Positions 45,062 through 54,719 of a DNA stretch of 64,000 nt are shown here, one piece after another. The notes beneath the pieces were generated by a model. It did not search any database. It was not told where the DNA came from and worked only from the letters and a program-made list of their open reading frames with translations. Where the stretch lies: contig JAWQEG010000622.1 in the NCBI GenBank assembly GCA_033782935.1, positions 124,001 through 188,000 of the forward strand. The letters run 5' to 3'. The stretch is from Petrolisthes cinctipes (Eukaryota; Arthropoda; Malacostraca; Decapoda; Porcellanidae). Numbering within the stretch: the first letter of the stretch is position 1; each line of letters opens with the position of its first letter. The translations under genes and the position numbers were made by a program.

Positions 45062-45272
45062 GAGTGGACGAGCGGTATTCAGCGGAGGAGGGGCTTAATA
45101 CCTCACCTCACCACCTCCAGGTGGCTCCACTATCAGTACAGCGCCAGATTTGAATTTTTATTTACTTCTGATGAACGTCACGGAATTGACCCTTCCAACC
45201 CAGATTATGCCTACACGGGGCCTGGGCTTGTGAAGGGGCATATTCTATAGCAACCAGCTGTACTGGTTTCAC
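45062..45272 (-). repeat. DIRS right inverted terminal repeat (211 nt)
   Basis: Inverse of 37872-38082. It lies upstream of gag on the coding strand and is therefore the expected place of the element promoter, though no specific promoter motif was identified. The element ends about 11 nt further on, at 45283. Confidence 0.92.
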
Positions 45273-45514
45273 TATACCAATAAAGAATATTTGACATTTT
45301 AACGTAATTCTTACGTCACGTTACGTCATGTTACGTTATACCAAAACCTGCGCCTGGTGATGATGATTCAGAATATATATGGGTTTTGGATGTAGGTGTA
45401 ACCGTTTTCGAGTTATAAGAGGACAAACAGAGACGGTTTGTCATTTATTGTATAGATCATAGATGTGCAGCAGATGTGGTTCCACCGTGTATGGGGGCCT
45501 TAATTAAGATGAAA

Positions 45515-45910
45515 CACACACACACGTTAGATTGAAACACACACGTAAGATTGAAACACACACACACGTAAGATTGAAACACAAACATGTAAGATTAAAA
45601 CACACACGTAAGATTTATACACACACACACACGTAAGATTAAAACACACACACACACATACATGTGAAATTAAAACACGCACACGCACGTAAGATTAACA
45701 CACACACATGTAAGATTAAAACACCCACACACAAAAGATTAAAACACACACACCCACACACACACACGTAAGATTAAAACGCACACACACACACGTAAGA
45801 TTAAACCACACACACAAAAACACACACGTAAGATTGAAACACACACACACACACACACACGTAAGATTGAAATATACACACACACGTAAGATGCAAGGCA
45901 CACACACACT
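45515..45910. repeat. (CA)n array punctuated by GTAAGATTAAAA
   Basis: About 14 blocks of ACACACAC separated by GTAAGATTgAAA-type spacers, a higher-order minisatellite of 20-35 bp. The minus-strand Cys/Val frames are artefacts. Confidence 0.9.
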
Positions 45911-45960
45911 TAATGTATTTTTGGTTATTGAATACTAAAATAAATAAATAATAATAGTGA

Positions 45961-46030
45961 GTATCGGCCGGGAATCGGACCCGGGCCTCATGCGTGGCAG
46001 GCGAAAATCCGACCACTGAACCACCGATGC
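45961..46030 (-). pseudogene. tRNA-Gly(GCC)-like pseudogene 1
   Basis: 70 nt on the minus strand following the tRNA-Gly order: GCATCGG acceptor side, GGTTCAGTGGT D arm, CTGCCAC anticodon loop (anticodon GCC), GGTCCGATTCC T arm and CCGATAC 3' side. The acceptor stem has one mismatch, the anticodon stem has two, and the B box has one change (GGTCC for GGTTC). No CCA. Probably tRNA-derived repeat sequence rather than a working gene. Confidence 0.75.
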
Positions 46031-46194
46031 TTGTTAGACTGAGAGAGATTTTAGTGAAACCGGCTTTTTTAAGCGGATTCATAGTAGATGACGTAATTTT
46101 TACGTCGAGTTACGTCATATTACGTCATACCGAAACCTGCACCTGGTGATGGTGATTCAGAATATATATGGGTTTTGGATGTAGGTGTAAGATT

Positions 46195-46445
46195 AAAACA
46201 CACACACACACATACATAAGATTAAAACGCACACACACACACACTTAAGATTAAAACACACACACACTTAATTAAGATTAAAACACACACACACACACAC
46301 ATAAGATTAAAACACACACACACACGTAAGATTAAAACACACACACACACACACGTAAGATTAAAACACAAACACACACATAAGATTGAAACACACACAT
46401 ACACACACGTAAGATTAAAATATACCTACACACGTAAGATGAAAG
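46195..46445. repeat. Second (CA)n array with GTAAGATTAAAA spacers
   Basis: Same structure as 45515-45910 and in the same position relative to the following tRNA-like sequence, so the array plus tRNA unit is duplicated in tandem. Confidence 0.9.
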
Positions 46446-46508
46446 GCACACACACACTTAATGTATTTTTGGTTAGTGAATAATAAAATAAATAAATAGT
46501 AATAGAGT

Positions 46509-46577
46509 GTTTCGGCTGGGAATCGAACCCGGGCATCACGCGTGGCAGGCGAGAATCTACCACTAAACCACCGATGC
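46509..46577 (-). pseudogene. tRNA-Gly(GCC)-like pseudogene 2
   Basis: 69 nt with a canonical B box (GGTTCGATTCC) and CTGCCAC anticodon loop. One base is missing between the D arm and anticodon stem, and the acceptor stem has two mismatches (3' side CCGAAAC). Sister of 45961-46030. Confidence 0.75.
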
Positions 46578-46786
46578 ATGTACATATAATAGTGAAACCA
46601 GTTGTTTTAACCAGATTCATAGTAGATGACGTAATTTTTACGTCAAGTTACGTCATGCTACGTTATACCAAAACCTGCGCCTGCTGATGGTCATTCAGAA
46701 TATGTATGGGTTTTGAATGTAGGTGTATCCGTTTTCGAGTTATAAGAGGACAAAAAGAGACGGATTGCCATGTATAGTATAGATGA

Positions 46787-47705
46787 CTGATCTCATGTGT
46801 AACATGGGTTATTCTTCCTCCCAAGAAACTGGCTAGCCATCTTTTTGTATTGTTGTGCATATTTGTGTTGTATATTTTGTTTGTGAGGTTGTTGCGGGGG
46901 ATAGCATCAAATGCTTTACTAATGTCCAGTGTGACTAGGAGTGTTCTGTGTGGGGGTCTATCTGAGTTGATGACATAAATTCTTGTGTGAGGTCTGTAAG
47001 AAGAGTGTTTGTTGAGTGTAGTGGTCTGAAACCATGTTGTGAGGATGCAAGGGGAATGTGTGGTGTGATTTGGCTGATGATGAAGCGTTCAGTAACCTTG
47101 GAGGGGGTGCAAAGGAGGGTAATGGGGCGGTGTGATGAGGGTAGTATGGGATCTTTGTTGGGTTTGGAGATAGTGATGATGTTTCCGTAATTCCAGGCAT
47201 TGGGTATTGCTTTGTGTGAGTAGCTGTAGTTTTCTTTGTTAGTGAGTGCCTGTATGCCTTGTGGTCCGAGGTGTTTAAGGTGAATGTTGCTGATCTTATC
47301 TAGACCACAGGCAGGTGAGTGTTTGAGGTTGTGGATGATGTGGTTTGTTTGATGGTTTGTGAATGGTGTATGGACTGAATCGGTGGGGAAGCGTCTTCTG
47401 CGTCTGATGACTCGTCGGTCTTCAGGGTGCGGATGAAGGTGGCTGATGTGAGAAAAGTGCTGGATGAGGGTGTTTGCTTGTTGTTTATTATAGGGTATAG
47501 TGTCTGCTGTTGTGATGGCTGCATGTGATTGTGTAGTGTTGCTGTTGGACAGTGTGATGCTGTTTACTGTTTTGTAAAGTTTTCTGATGTTTGCTTTGTG
47601 ATCAAGTGTGTTGACAAACCTTTGCCAATTTAGTGTTTTATGTTCTCTAATTTTGTTGTTTATTTGTGTGTTTAGTGTTTGTATTTGGTGTACTGTGTGA
47701 TGTGT
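46787..47705 (-). pseudogene. LINE-F piece 1: RT fingers
   Basis: Minus strand reads a linker (47520-47300), CGLDKISNIHLKHLGP, IPNAWNYGNIITISKPNKD, SSHRPITLLCTPSKVTER, SQHGFRPLHSTNTLL, and ends at RWLASFLGGRITHVTHE where the 9.4-kb block starts. Some frame breaks (for example near 46940). It continues in piece 2 at 37383. Confidence 0.85.
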
Positions 47706-48150
47706 GAGTGGAGTTAGGGATGAGTGTTTGAGTGTGTCTTCCTTTCCTTCCTCCCTTTATCTCTTTCTTTCCTGTCTCCCTCCCTTCATTTTCTGTATCT
47801 TTCCCTTTTCCTTTTTTCGTCCTTCTTTCATTCCTTTCCCATTTTCTTCTCCCCTTCTGTCTATGTTTCTTTCCTGCCATTCTCTAATACCTATTTTTTT
47901 CTTTTTCCTAGTTATCTCTTTATTCCCGTATTTTCTTCCTCTCTTCTCGTATATTTGTCCTCCTTTCATTCTTCCCGTATTTTCAACTTCCTCTCTTTAT
48001 TTCCGTATTATCAACCTCTTCTCTATCTTTTTCCTCTCTTTATTCCCGTATTTTCTACCTTCTCTTTATTTATTCCCATACTCTTTCCACCTCTCTTTAT
48101 TCCCGTATTTTCTTCCTCCGTCACAACAATCCCACATTTCACCCCGAAAC
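47706..48150. repeat. Pyrimidine-rich minisatellite (TTTATTCCCGTATTTTC units)
   Basis: CTCTCTTTATTCCCGTATTTT-like units recur at least six times from about 47915 to 48115, preceded by CTTTCCT-rich sequence. Confidence 0.82.
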
Positions 48151-48340
48151 CCCGGATGTAAACAAAACAATTAAGACCGAATCAAGATCAAGCCAAGGAG
48201 AGGGAAAATAAAACAGTGCTGAAATGAAGAGGGGGGAAAAGTTCAAGATAAAATTAATAAAAATATATTTATAGGATTATGACAGGAAGCGTGCCATGGT
48301 GAAAAGTGAGCATAAGACAAAAAAGAAAAAAACAAGAAAA
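48151..48340. other. A-rich spacer, no gene
   Basis: A-rich sequence leading into the GTCAACGTAAG tandem repeat. Confidence 0.5.
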
Positions 48341-48550
48341 AATGGGTCAACTCAAGAAAAAAAGATTAAAAAGGTCAACGTAAGAAAAAAAGATTAAAAA
48401 GGTCAACGTAAGAAAAAAAGAAAAACGTCAACGTAAGAAAAAAAGGTCAACATAAGAAAAATAAAGAAAAAAGGTCAACGTAAGAAAATGAACGAAAAAA
48501 AAGTCAAAGTAAGAAAACGGTCAAAGAAAAAAAAAAAAAAAGTCAAGACA
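48341..48550. repeat. GTCAACGTAAGAAAAAA tandem repeat
   Basis: About eight degenerate copies of AAGGTCAACGTAAGAAAAAA with variable A-tract length. Confidence 0.88.
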
Positions 48551-48599
48551 AGAAGCCAGAGGGATGAGGAGTAAACAATTAGGCTCCAAACTAAAACAA

Positions 48600-49078
48600 G
48601 TCCAGGAGAGACAGAGACAGAGATAGACAGGCAGGCAGGCAATGACAAACATACATACAGGCAGAGACAAACATACATACAGGCAGAGACAAACATACAT
48701 ACAGAGACAATCATTCATACAAACAGGTTGAGACAATCAATCATACAGACAGACAGAGACAATCATTCATACAGACAGACAGAGACAAACATACATACAG
48801 GCAGAGACAAGCATACATACAGGCAGAGACAATCATTCATACAGACAGACAGAGACAATCAATCATACAGACAGACAGAGACAATCATTCATACAGACAG
48901 ACAGAGACAATCATTCATACAGACAGACGGAGACAATCATTCATACAGACAGACAGAGACAATCAATCATACAGACAGTCAGAGACAATCAATCATACAG
49001 ACAGACAGAGACAAGCATTCATACAGACAGACAGACAGACAGAGACAAACATACAGACAGACAGACAGATGACAAGTA
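48600..49078. repeat. CAGACAGAGACAAtCAtTCATA minisatellite
   Basis: About 18 copies of a 24-34 bp unit (ATACAGACAGACAGAGACAA plus TCATTC or ACATAC). Unit length varies, and there are no unique spacers, so this is not a CRISPR. Confidence 0.93.
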
Positions 49079-49139
49079 AATAACTAAAACATGGATGCAA
49101 GAGTGGGAAGCGAAGGATATGAAGACGTACTGGCTGTAA

Positions 49140-49715
49140 ATGAAAGAGGAAAGAAGGAGGAAGTGGGATGGGAAGGAATGGAGATGAGGAGGAGAGAGGG
49201 AAGGGGAGGAGGAGGGCGTGGTGTAGGAGGAGGAGGAGTGAGGAAAGGAGAGAAGGGGAAGGGGAGGACGTGGAGGAGGAGGAGGGAGAGAAGGGGAAGG
49301 AGATGAGGAGGGCGTGGTGTAGGAGGAGGAGTGAGAGAGAGATGGGAAAGGGAGGAAGGGGATTGGGAGGGAGAGAAGGGGAAGGGGAAGAAGGACGTGG
49401 TGTAGGAGGAGGAATGAAGGAAGGAGAGAAGGGGAAGGGGAGTAGGAGAAGGAGTGGGGGAGGGAGAGAAAGGAAAGGGAGGAAGGGGATGGAAGGATGG
49501 AGAGGAGTAGGAGGGAAGAGGATGAGAGGGTGAGGAAGGGAAAAGGAGGAGTGGGGAGGGAGAGAAGGGGGAGGGGAAGGGGAGGACGTGGAGTAGGGGG
49601 GAAGGGGAAGGAGAGGACGTGGAGTTGGAGGAAAGAGGAGTGGAGGAGGACGTGGTGTTGGAGGAGAAGGGAGGAGAGGGGAAGAAGAGTGGGGGGAGGG
49701 AGAGAAGCCGTATTT
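49140..49715. repeat. GGA-rich purine minisatellite, ~570 bp
   Basis: GGAGGAGG/GGGAAGGGGA units with the recurring word GGACGTGG or GGCGTGGTGTAGGAGGAGG. Almost all purine on +. The Pro/Ser frames on the minus strand are artefacts. Confidence 0.9.
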
Positions 49716-49744
49716 TCGTATCACTAGCTCTGAATGGAAGACGA

Positions 49745-49862
49745 AATGGACACACACACACACAGCCTTTTTCTATCTGTCTGTGTGTGTGTGCATGTTT
49801 GTGTGTGTGCATATTTGTGTGCCTAATTGTCTGTTCTTTTACTTGTCTCTCTCTCTCTCTCT
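49745..49862. repeat. CA / TG / CT microsatellites
   Basis: CA run 49751-49764, TG-rich 49782-49820, and CT run 49845-49862. Confidence 0.8.
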
Positions 49863-50189
49863 GTTTGAAACGTTAAAGATTATCAAATAAATATACGTAT
49901 ATGAAAACTACCGTACTTTGAACGATGCGCAAAAATTTTACATGAAAAACACAAGAATAAAAATGAGTGACAGGAATGTGAAAGGATCATTTTTTTTTCT
50001 TGGTGTGGATCCGAACAACAACAACAACAACAACAACATGATTTATGGGTTCCGGACCAAGTCAAATTATATTAAAGTTTGTTAGGGAGAAATAATTTGA
50101 TAAGGTTCGAAGAAATTTATTGCTTTTGGTGGTATAGGTGGGGTGAGGAAAGGGTGGTGGTGGGGTGTCGAGAGGTGGAAGGCAGGTTT

Positions 50190-50340
50190 GGAGTAATTGT
50201 AATTTAATTAAAATGTAATTAATTGCAGTAATGTATGTAATTGCAATTATAATTGTAATTGGATGTAGAACTTAATGAAGTAATTGTAATTATAATTAAT
50301 TACATTATAAAGTAATTGTAATTTAATTGTAATTGTGAAA
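50190..50340. repeat. TAATTG-type AT-rich repeat, copy 1
   Basis: GTAATTGTAATTTAATT-like words repeated about 12 times. The same word family is found at 51793-51940. Confidence 0.8.
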
Positions 50341-51169
50341 AAAGTAAGTTGTACTAAAATTCTGATATTCCTTGTATATACTGGTATGATGGCAAATATG
50401 TGTATACTGTATATTATGAAGTATGGCAACCCTTACTGGACAACCTACGTATTATACAAGAATCAGACACGTCCACTTTTCCCTGTTTGGTGGATTGGAT
50501 CATTGGAACATGATATTTTATTGCCTCCTAGACTTTCATACGGCGAGGTCCTTCCTCACTTCTCACCTCTTCACTTTGTATTCTAAAGATACGGTAAGAA
50601 TGACATTGTATAGTTATCCGTTCCCTGATGATGATGATTGTGTTAGTGCTAGACGTTATCACTTTGAGTATGACTGTACTGTAGTAGCTGAGATGGTGAT
50701 GATAGTTCATTTAGTAATGACCCTAATGAATGTAATGGTGATAATGTGACAATGAAATTACGTAATAGTGATTAGTGATGATGGTGAGTGGCCGATGTCA
50801 TAGTTAATAGGCTAATTTGTTGGAAAGTTGACCGCTGTACTCGTAGGTGTAGGCAAGTGCTGATAGTAAAATAGTAGTCTAGTAGTACTGTATAGTGGTA
50901 GTACTGGTGGTGAAAGTAATAGCAAGATGGTAATGGTTACAAAACTTGTGATGACGATCATATAACAGTAAGTTTGTAACAGAGATATAATTATGAAACA
51001 TTATAATTATGATGAATTGGTGATGTTCATGTTTGCAACTTAGCATTAGTGATGCTGGTGATAATAATATTAAAAATAATGGTGTCATGTATTATGATTG
51101 TGATAGTAGAAGGCATATAAGTGATAATGGTGAGTAGTACTTATGATACTACAATGCTACTATACTTCT
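50341..51169. other. No gene recognised
   Basis: GAT/GTGAT-rich sequence (TGATGATGATG near 50620). The frames at 50335-50749 show no domain. Confidence 0.5.
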
Positions 51170-51520
51170 CTGTCTATTTGCCTCTCTCTTTGCCTGTCTG
51201 TCTGTCATTCTGTCTCCTACCTACCCTCCTCCCTTCTTTGACCTTCCCTCTGTCTGTCTGTCTGTCTCTGTGGCATTCTGTCTCTCCCGACCTTCTCCCT
51301 CTCCCCCTCTCTCCTCCTTCGATCCTCACCCTCTCTCCTTTTCTCTCTCTTCATCCTTTACCCTCCCCTTTTCCTCCTCCCTTTCCCCTCTCTCCCTTTC
51401 CCTTCCCACCCTTCCTGTTTCTCTGTCTGTATGTATAGCACCACTACCCCAGTAACCCCACCACCTACTGTACCACTCCCTCTCCCTACCCGTTTACATC
51501 CACATCTCTCTCTCTCGGTT
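51170..51520. repeat. Pyrimidine-rich low-complexity tract
   Basis: CTGTCTGTCTGT and CTCTCCC/CCTTTCC repeats, strongly C/T on +. Confidence 0.75.
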
Positions 51521-51792
51521 AATTATCACCGTCATACTCTTTCTTCCTTTCCACTCCTCGACCATGAAAGCAACCATGTGCCAAAGGTTTTCAAAACTAC
51601 AAAAATGAAATCTTAAATTATATAACCTTTTTTCCAATTTACATAACTAGTTGCACCACTGGCTTTAATCATAGGACATTCTTAATTTAGTTATTTTACA
51701 AAGTATATTATAGTGTTGTAAATTTTCAATAAATGACAACTGCTCGATACTAGCGTTTTTCTTTTTAACCAAAGCTTATTGATCGAAGCTGG

Positions 51793-51940
51793 GTAATTGT
51801 AATTGTAATTATAATTGGCTGTCTCTTGTAGTAATTGTAATTGTAATTGAACTTCACGTAAGTAATTGTAATTATAATTGCAACTAAAAATTTTAATAAC
51901 GTAATTGTAATTAAGAATTTGAATTGTAATTACTCCAACC
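51793..51940. repeat. TAATTG-type AT-rich repeat, copy 2
   Basis: GTAATTGTAATTGTAATTAT arrays interrupted by short unique words. Same family as 50190-50340. Between the two copies lie about 1.45 kb of low-complexity DNA. Confidence 0.8.
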
Positions 51941-52953
51941 TTGGTGGAAGGGGTGGTGGTGGATAGGGGTGATGGTGGAAGAAGGGTGGAAGGGGTGGAG
52001 AGGTGGAAGGGGTTGTGGTGTGGGGTGGAGTAGTGGGAGGGAAGCAGGATGGAGGAAAAGGTGGTAGGGTGTAGAAAGGGGTTGTGGTGTGGGTGGAGTG
52101 GATTGAGTAGGGGGGTCATGGTGGAGGTTTAGGAATGGGTGGTGATGTGTGATGGTGGAGGGAGTGGCGAAGATGAAGGTACAGAGAGTAAGGAAGAGGG
52201 AAATAAGAGGTGCATGGAGAGAGAGAGATGGAGTAGGGGAAGAGAGTAAAAAGTGGTGTGTGTGTGTTATTGTATGCGTCAGTGCTCTATTGCGTGTGTG
52301 CGAATAGGATTGCTGTGTGAGTTATTAAGTGCGTTATTGCCAGAATCGTGAGTGTGTGTGTCTGTCTGTGTGCTTGTTTGTGTATGTGTGTTGTTCATTT
52401 CAACATGTACAATACAATCGTCGACAATAATAATAATAATAAATAATAATCGACTAAGGGGTAACACAGGTACACGTTTAATAGTTTCCCTCTGTTCGTA
52501 GCTGGGAAACTTTATAATAAGTAGGTTAGGCAGTATTTTCTAATTCAATACAAGCAGCTACTGACTCAAAAATAATAACATCATAGGAGAACGTGAAAAT
52601 TATTATTAGTTAGCAATTTGCTTTATTTACCCATATCTGTATTGAATCTCATGCCCGCGACTGTACGTGTCACCTAATGTGTCTTTGTTGCAGTTGCGTG
52701 TGCGTGCGTAAGATGAGTATAATTTTGTGCACTTTACGAATTCTTTGTTGCATGCCAATAACACAAGTTAGTGATAATTTTAGGGTTTTGACGTTTGTAC
52801 TTTCAGTCAAAATATTTTTACAGTTTATAAAGGTGGAGTTCTAGGTGTGTCTTCATATACAGTTAGGGTGAAAAGTCCTGCTTCATTGTCGAATGAACCG
52901 ATCCCGAAAATTGATAAGCAACTATTGGTTCATAAGAAACATTCAGTAAAGTT
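51941..52953. repeat. GGTGG-rich tract, TG microsatellite, then unique DNA
   Basis: GGTGGAAGGGGTGG-type repeats at 51945-52150, TG-rich 52254-52400, and an AAT run at 52427-52448. From 52450 to 52953 nothing is recognised. Confidence 0.65.
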
Positions 52954-53153
52954 GAGCAAGTAGATAGTGCAAGAAAATTGTGGCTGTATATGGCAACATC
53001 TTCACCACAACTCAAAGTTCAGCCAATCACGTTCCACCTTACATTGGCTGTGGGTTCCCAGTGATTCATTAATAAAGATACGAAGAAAAATTACAAAGAA
53101 CTGCCAGATGTTGCCATATACAGCTATATTTTTCTTGCACTTTCTATTTGTTC
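52954..53153. mobile_element. MITE-3, 200 bp
   Basis: Ends pair as inverted repeats of about 45 nt: GTGCAAGAAAA, GCTGTATATGGCAACATCT on the left, and the complement on the right (AGATGTTGCCATATACAGC ... TTTTTCTTGCAC). No coding capacity. The target duplication is not evident. Confidence 0.82.
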
Positions 53154-53907
53154 AATTGTGTCTCACTCTCATTAACCTGCTGCAGTACTTTTAGCTCCAC
53201 AGTATTTCTAAACTGTTCGACTGTTCTTATTGAATCTCAACTGTGATTCATTCATTTTTATCACACAACTAAACAATCCCCCATCTAAAAAATACCATTT
53301 TACCATTATATTTTAGTTAGTATACTTTCTTTGATAGGTTTCATTGATTGTATCGGCACTGTGATAAGAAAGCAGTGAAAATATTATCCAGTACAATATA
53401 TAATTTTATATTGAAATTTAATCAACCTTATCCCTTTTGCACGCGAGCTTCCCTTGTGTTCTTTTGACTGAGCAAAGTGATGAGGTAAGTATAGTTTTGT
53501 TTTTGTAAGCAAATTTTTTTATGTACAATTTTAAAAGCCACTTAAAACAGTATACGTCAGCTTTGTGGAAATGATTGGTCTTATAAGCTCCTTTGCAGTT
53601 TAAAATAACTGTCTTATAGCCTGGGACGAGTAAATTCTTTTATGAGTTGACATCACATTTCGTATAGTTTTTTACTCACTTCAATTCTTGTGGGATTCCA
53701 GACTCTCTTTCGACAAAACATGACCAGAAATTTGTCTTAGATATGCTTTGATAAACATATGACCTTTCTGGAACTTAAGTCCATCGATCACATAAAAATG
53801 TATACATACATATATGCATCCAAGAATAAATTATATAAGAGACTCATAATAATATGGACTAAGATATGGCGTTAAAGGCATTGTCATTTATAATTGTTTC
53901 CATATTC

Positions 53908-53940
<33 letters not shown>

Positions 53941-54173
53941 GCCATGAAAAGACCAACCCAAAATATAATAGCAAAGTCAAGTCAGTACACAAACTTGACG
54001 ACCATACTGCATGATTATGAAAATTTTCATAGCCCCATTTTGTCTCTCTCATATTCAACTTTCAATTCCTTCCCACCACGCCCTTCACACTTTGTCCGTC
54101 TCCCTCCCTCCACTCTTCCCATTTCATCTCTTCCATTTTCTTTCCCTGACGTTCCTTTTTTTCGTTCTCCCTG
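53154..54173. other. No gene; (CT)n at 53906-53941
   Basis: AT-rich unique sequence. One CT microsatellite lies near 53906-53941. The frame at 53866-54210 crosses the CT run and has no domain. Confidence 0.5.
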
Positions 54174-54388
54174 TACAGCCGAGCCCGAAAATTCGCGACC
54201 ACGTACTTAGATATTTATGCCATTTGAGCTGGTAATATTTATTTGGGGAGAAATCAGAGTAGGTGGAACATAGTAGAGGGACATGATACAATCTTTCACC
54301 TACAATGACACCTTCCCCACACAGTGTTACCAGCTCAGATGACATAAACATCTAAGTACGTGGTCGCGAATTTTCGGGCTCGGCTGTA
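54174..54388. mobile_element. MITE-4, 215 bp, TA target duplication
   Basis: TA then CAGCCGAGCCCGAAAATTCG; the other end is its inverse, followed by TA. The outer 39 nt of the arms are perfect and the pairing extends to about 62 nt with four mismatches (to GAGCTGGTAA). Long, clean TIRs imply a young Tc1/mariner-type non-autonomous insertion. Confidence 0.92.
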
Positions 54389-54719
54389 CCTCCCTTGACA
54401 CACTCACATACACATACACAACTTTTCATAGAGGGCAGACGTACTGTCCCACAGCTCCTCCTCATAGAAGTCATCTACCTATTTGTATAAGCATGGATTT
54501 GAGTCAAGCTTGTGTTTAATTGGTCACATAAAAGTAAAGGAAGATAATGAGTGAAAAAGTGCAGTGTTTATAAAGTAACAAAAAGTGTAAATACTAAGAG
54601 AAGAGAAGGAAGAATCTAGCAACTGTACTGGGAGGGTTAGAGCTAGACATAACATGCCGAGGTCAGCAGATTCCACTAGGGTGAGGCAACCAGCAGCAAA
54701 AAAACAAACATGAGTTCGT
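54389..54719. other. No gene recognised
   Basis: Spacer, with an ACACAC-like short run near 54398-54420. Confidence 0.5.

Larger units (their letters stand above)
37823..45283 (-). mobile_element. Apparently intact DIRS1-like tyrosine-recombinase retroelement, 7.46 kb
   Basis: Coding strand is minus, in the order gag (44.3-41.9 kb), RT-RNase H-methyltransferase-like (42.1-39.8 kb) and tyrosine recombinase (39.9-38.8 kb). There are 211-nt inverted terminal repeats at 37872-38082 and 45062-45272, and a left extension at 37823-37871. An internal complementary region at 38136-38236 is the junction of the complements of both ends. These are the defining parts of DIRS elements, which integrate by recombinase via a circular intermediate and make no target duplication. 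All three enzymatic/structural frames are open when predicted introns are removed. A 62-residue translation of the two terminal repeats is identical, implying recent insertion. DIRS1-like elements are known in Decapoda. Confidence 0.95.
45284..46786. mobile_element. Right part of composite repeat E with CA arrays
   Basis: Three copies of a module occur at 45290-45465, 46085-46195 and 46620-46786: ACGT-rich block, CCAAAACCTGCGCCTGGTGA, ATTCAGAATATATATGGGTT and GATGTAGGTGTA. The first and third end in GTTATAAGAGGACAAA and an ATAGTATAGAT-type terminus. Between them lie CA arrays and tRNA-Gly-like sequences. LINE-F resumes at about 46787. Confidence 0.75.
33383..47705 (-). mobile_element. LINE-F, split into three pieces by nested insertions
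   Basis: The same LINE reads 5' to 3' on the minus strand as 47705-46787, then 37383-37230, then 34469-33383. The gaps are a 2760-bp foldback element (34470-37229) and a 9.4-kb block (about 37384-46786). At the foldback junction, removing the element and one TA restores the reading frame directly after the YADDI box. The sense-strand 3' end carries CAA repeats (TTG run at 33383-33398). No endonuclease was seen; the 5' end is truncated in pyrimidine repeats near 47705. Confidence 0.88.

Noticed and set aside
48600..49078. Regular repeat array that might suggest a CRISPR
   Set aside because: Units are contiguous with variable length and have no unique spacers; the context is eukaryotic.
49084..49812. 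Pro/Ser-rich frames up to 256 codons on the minus strand
   Set aside because: Complement of a GGA minisatellite.
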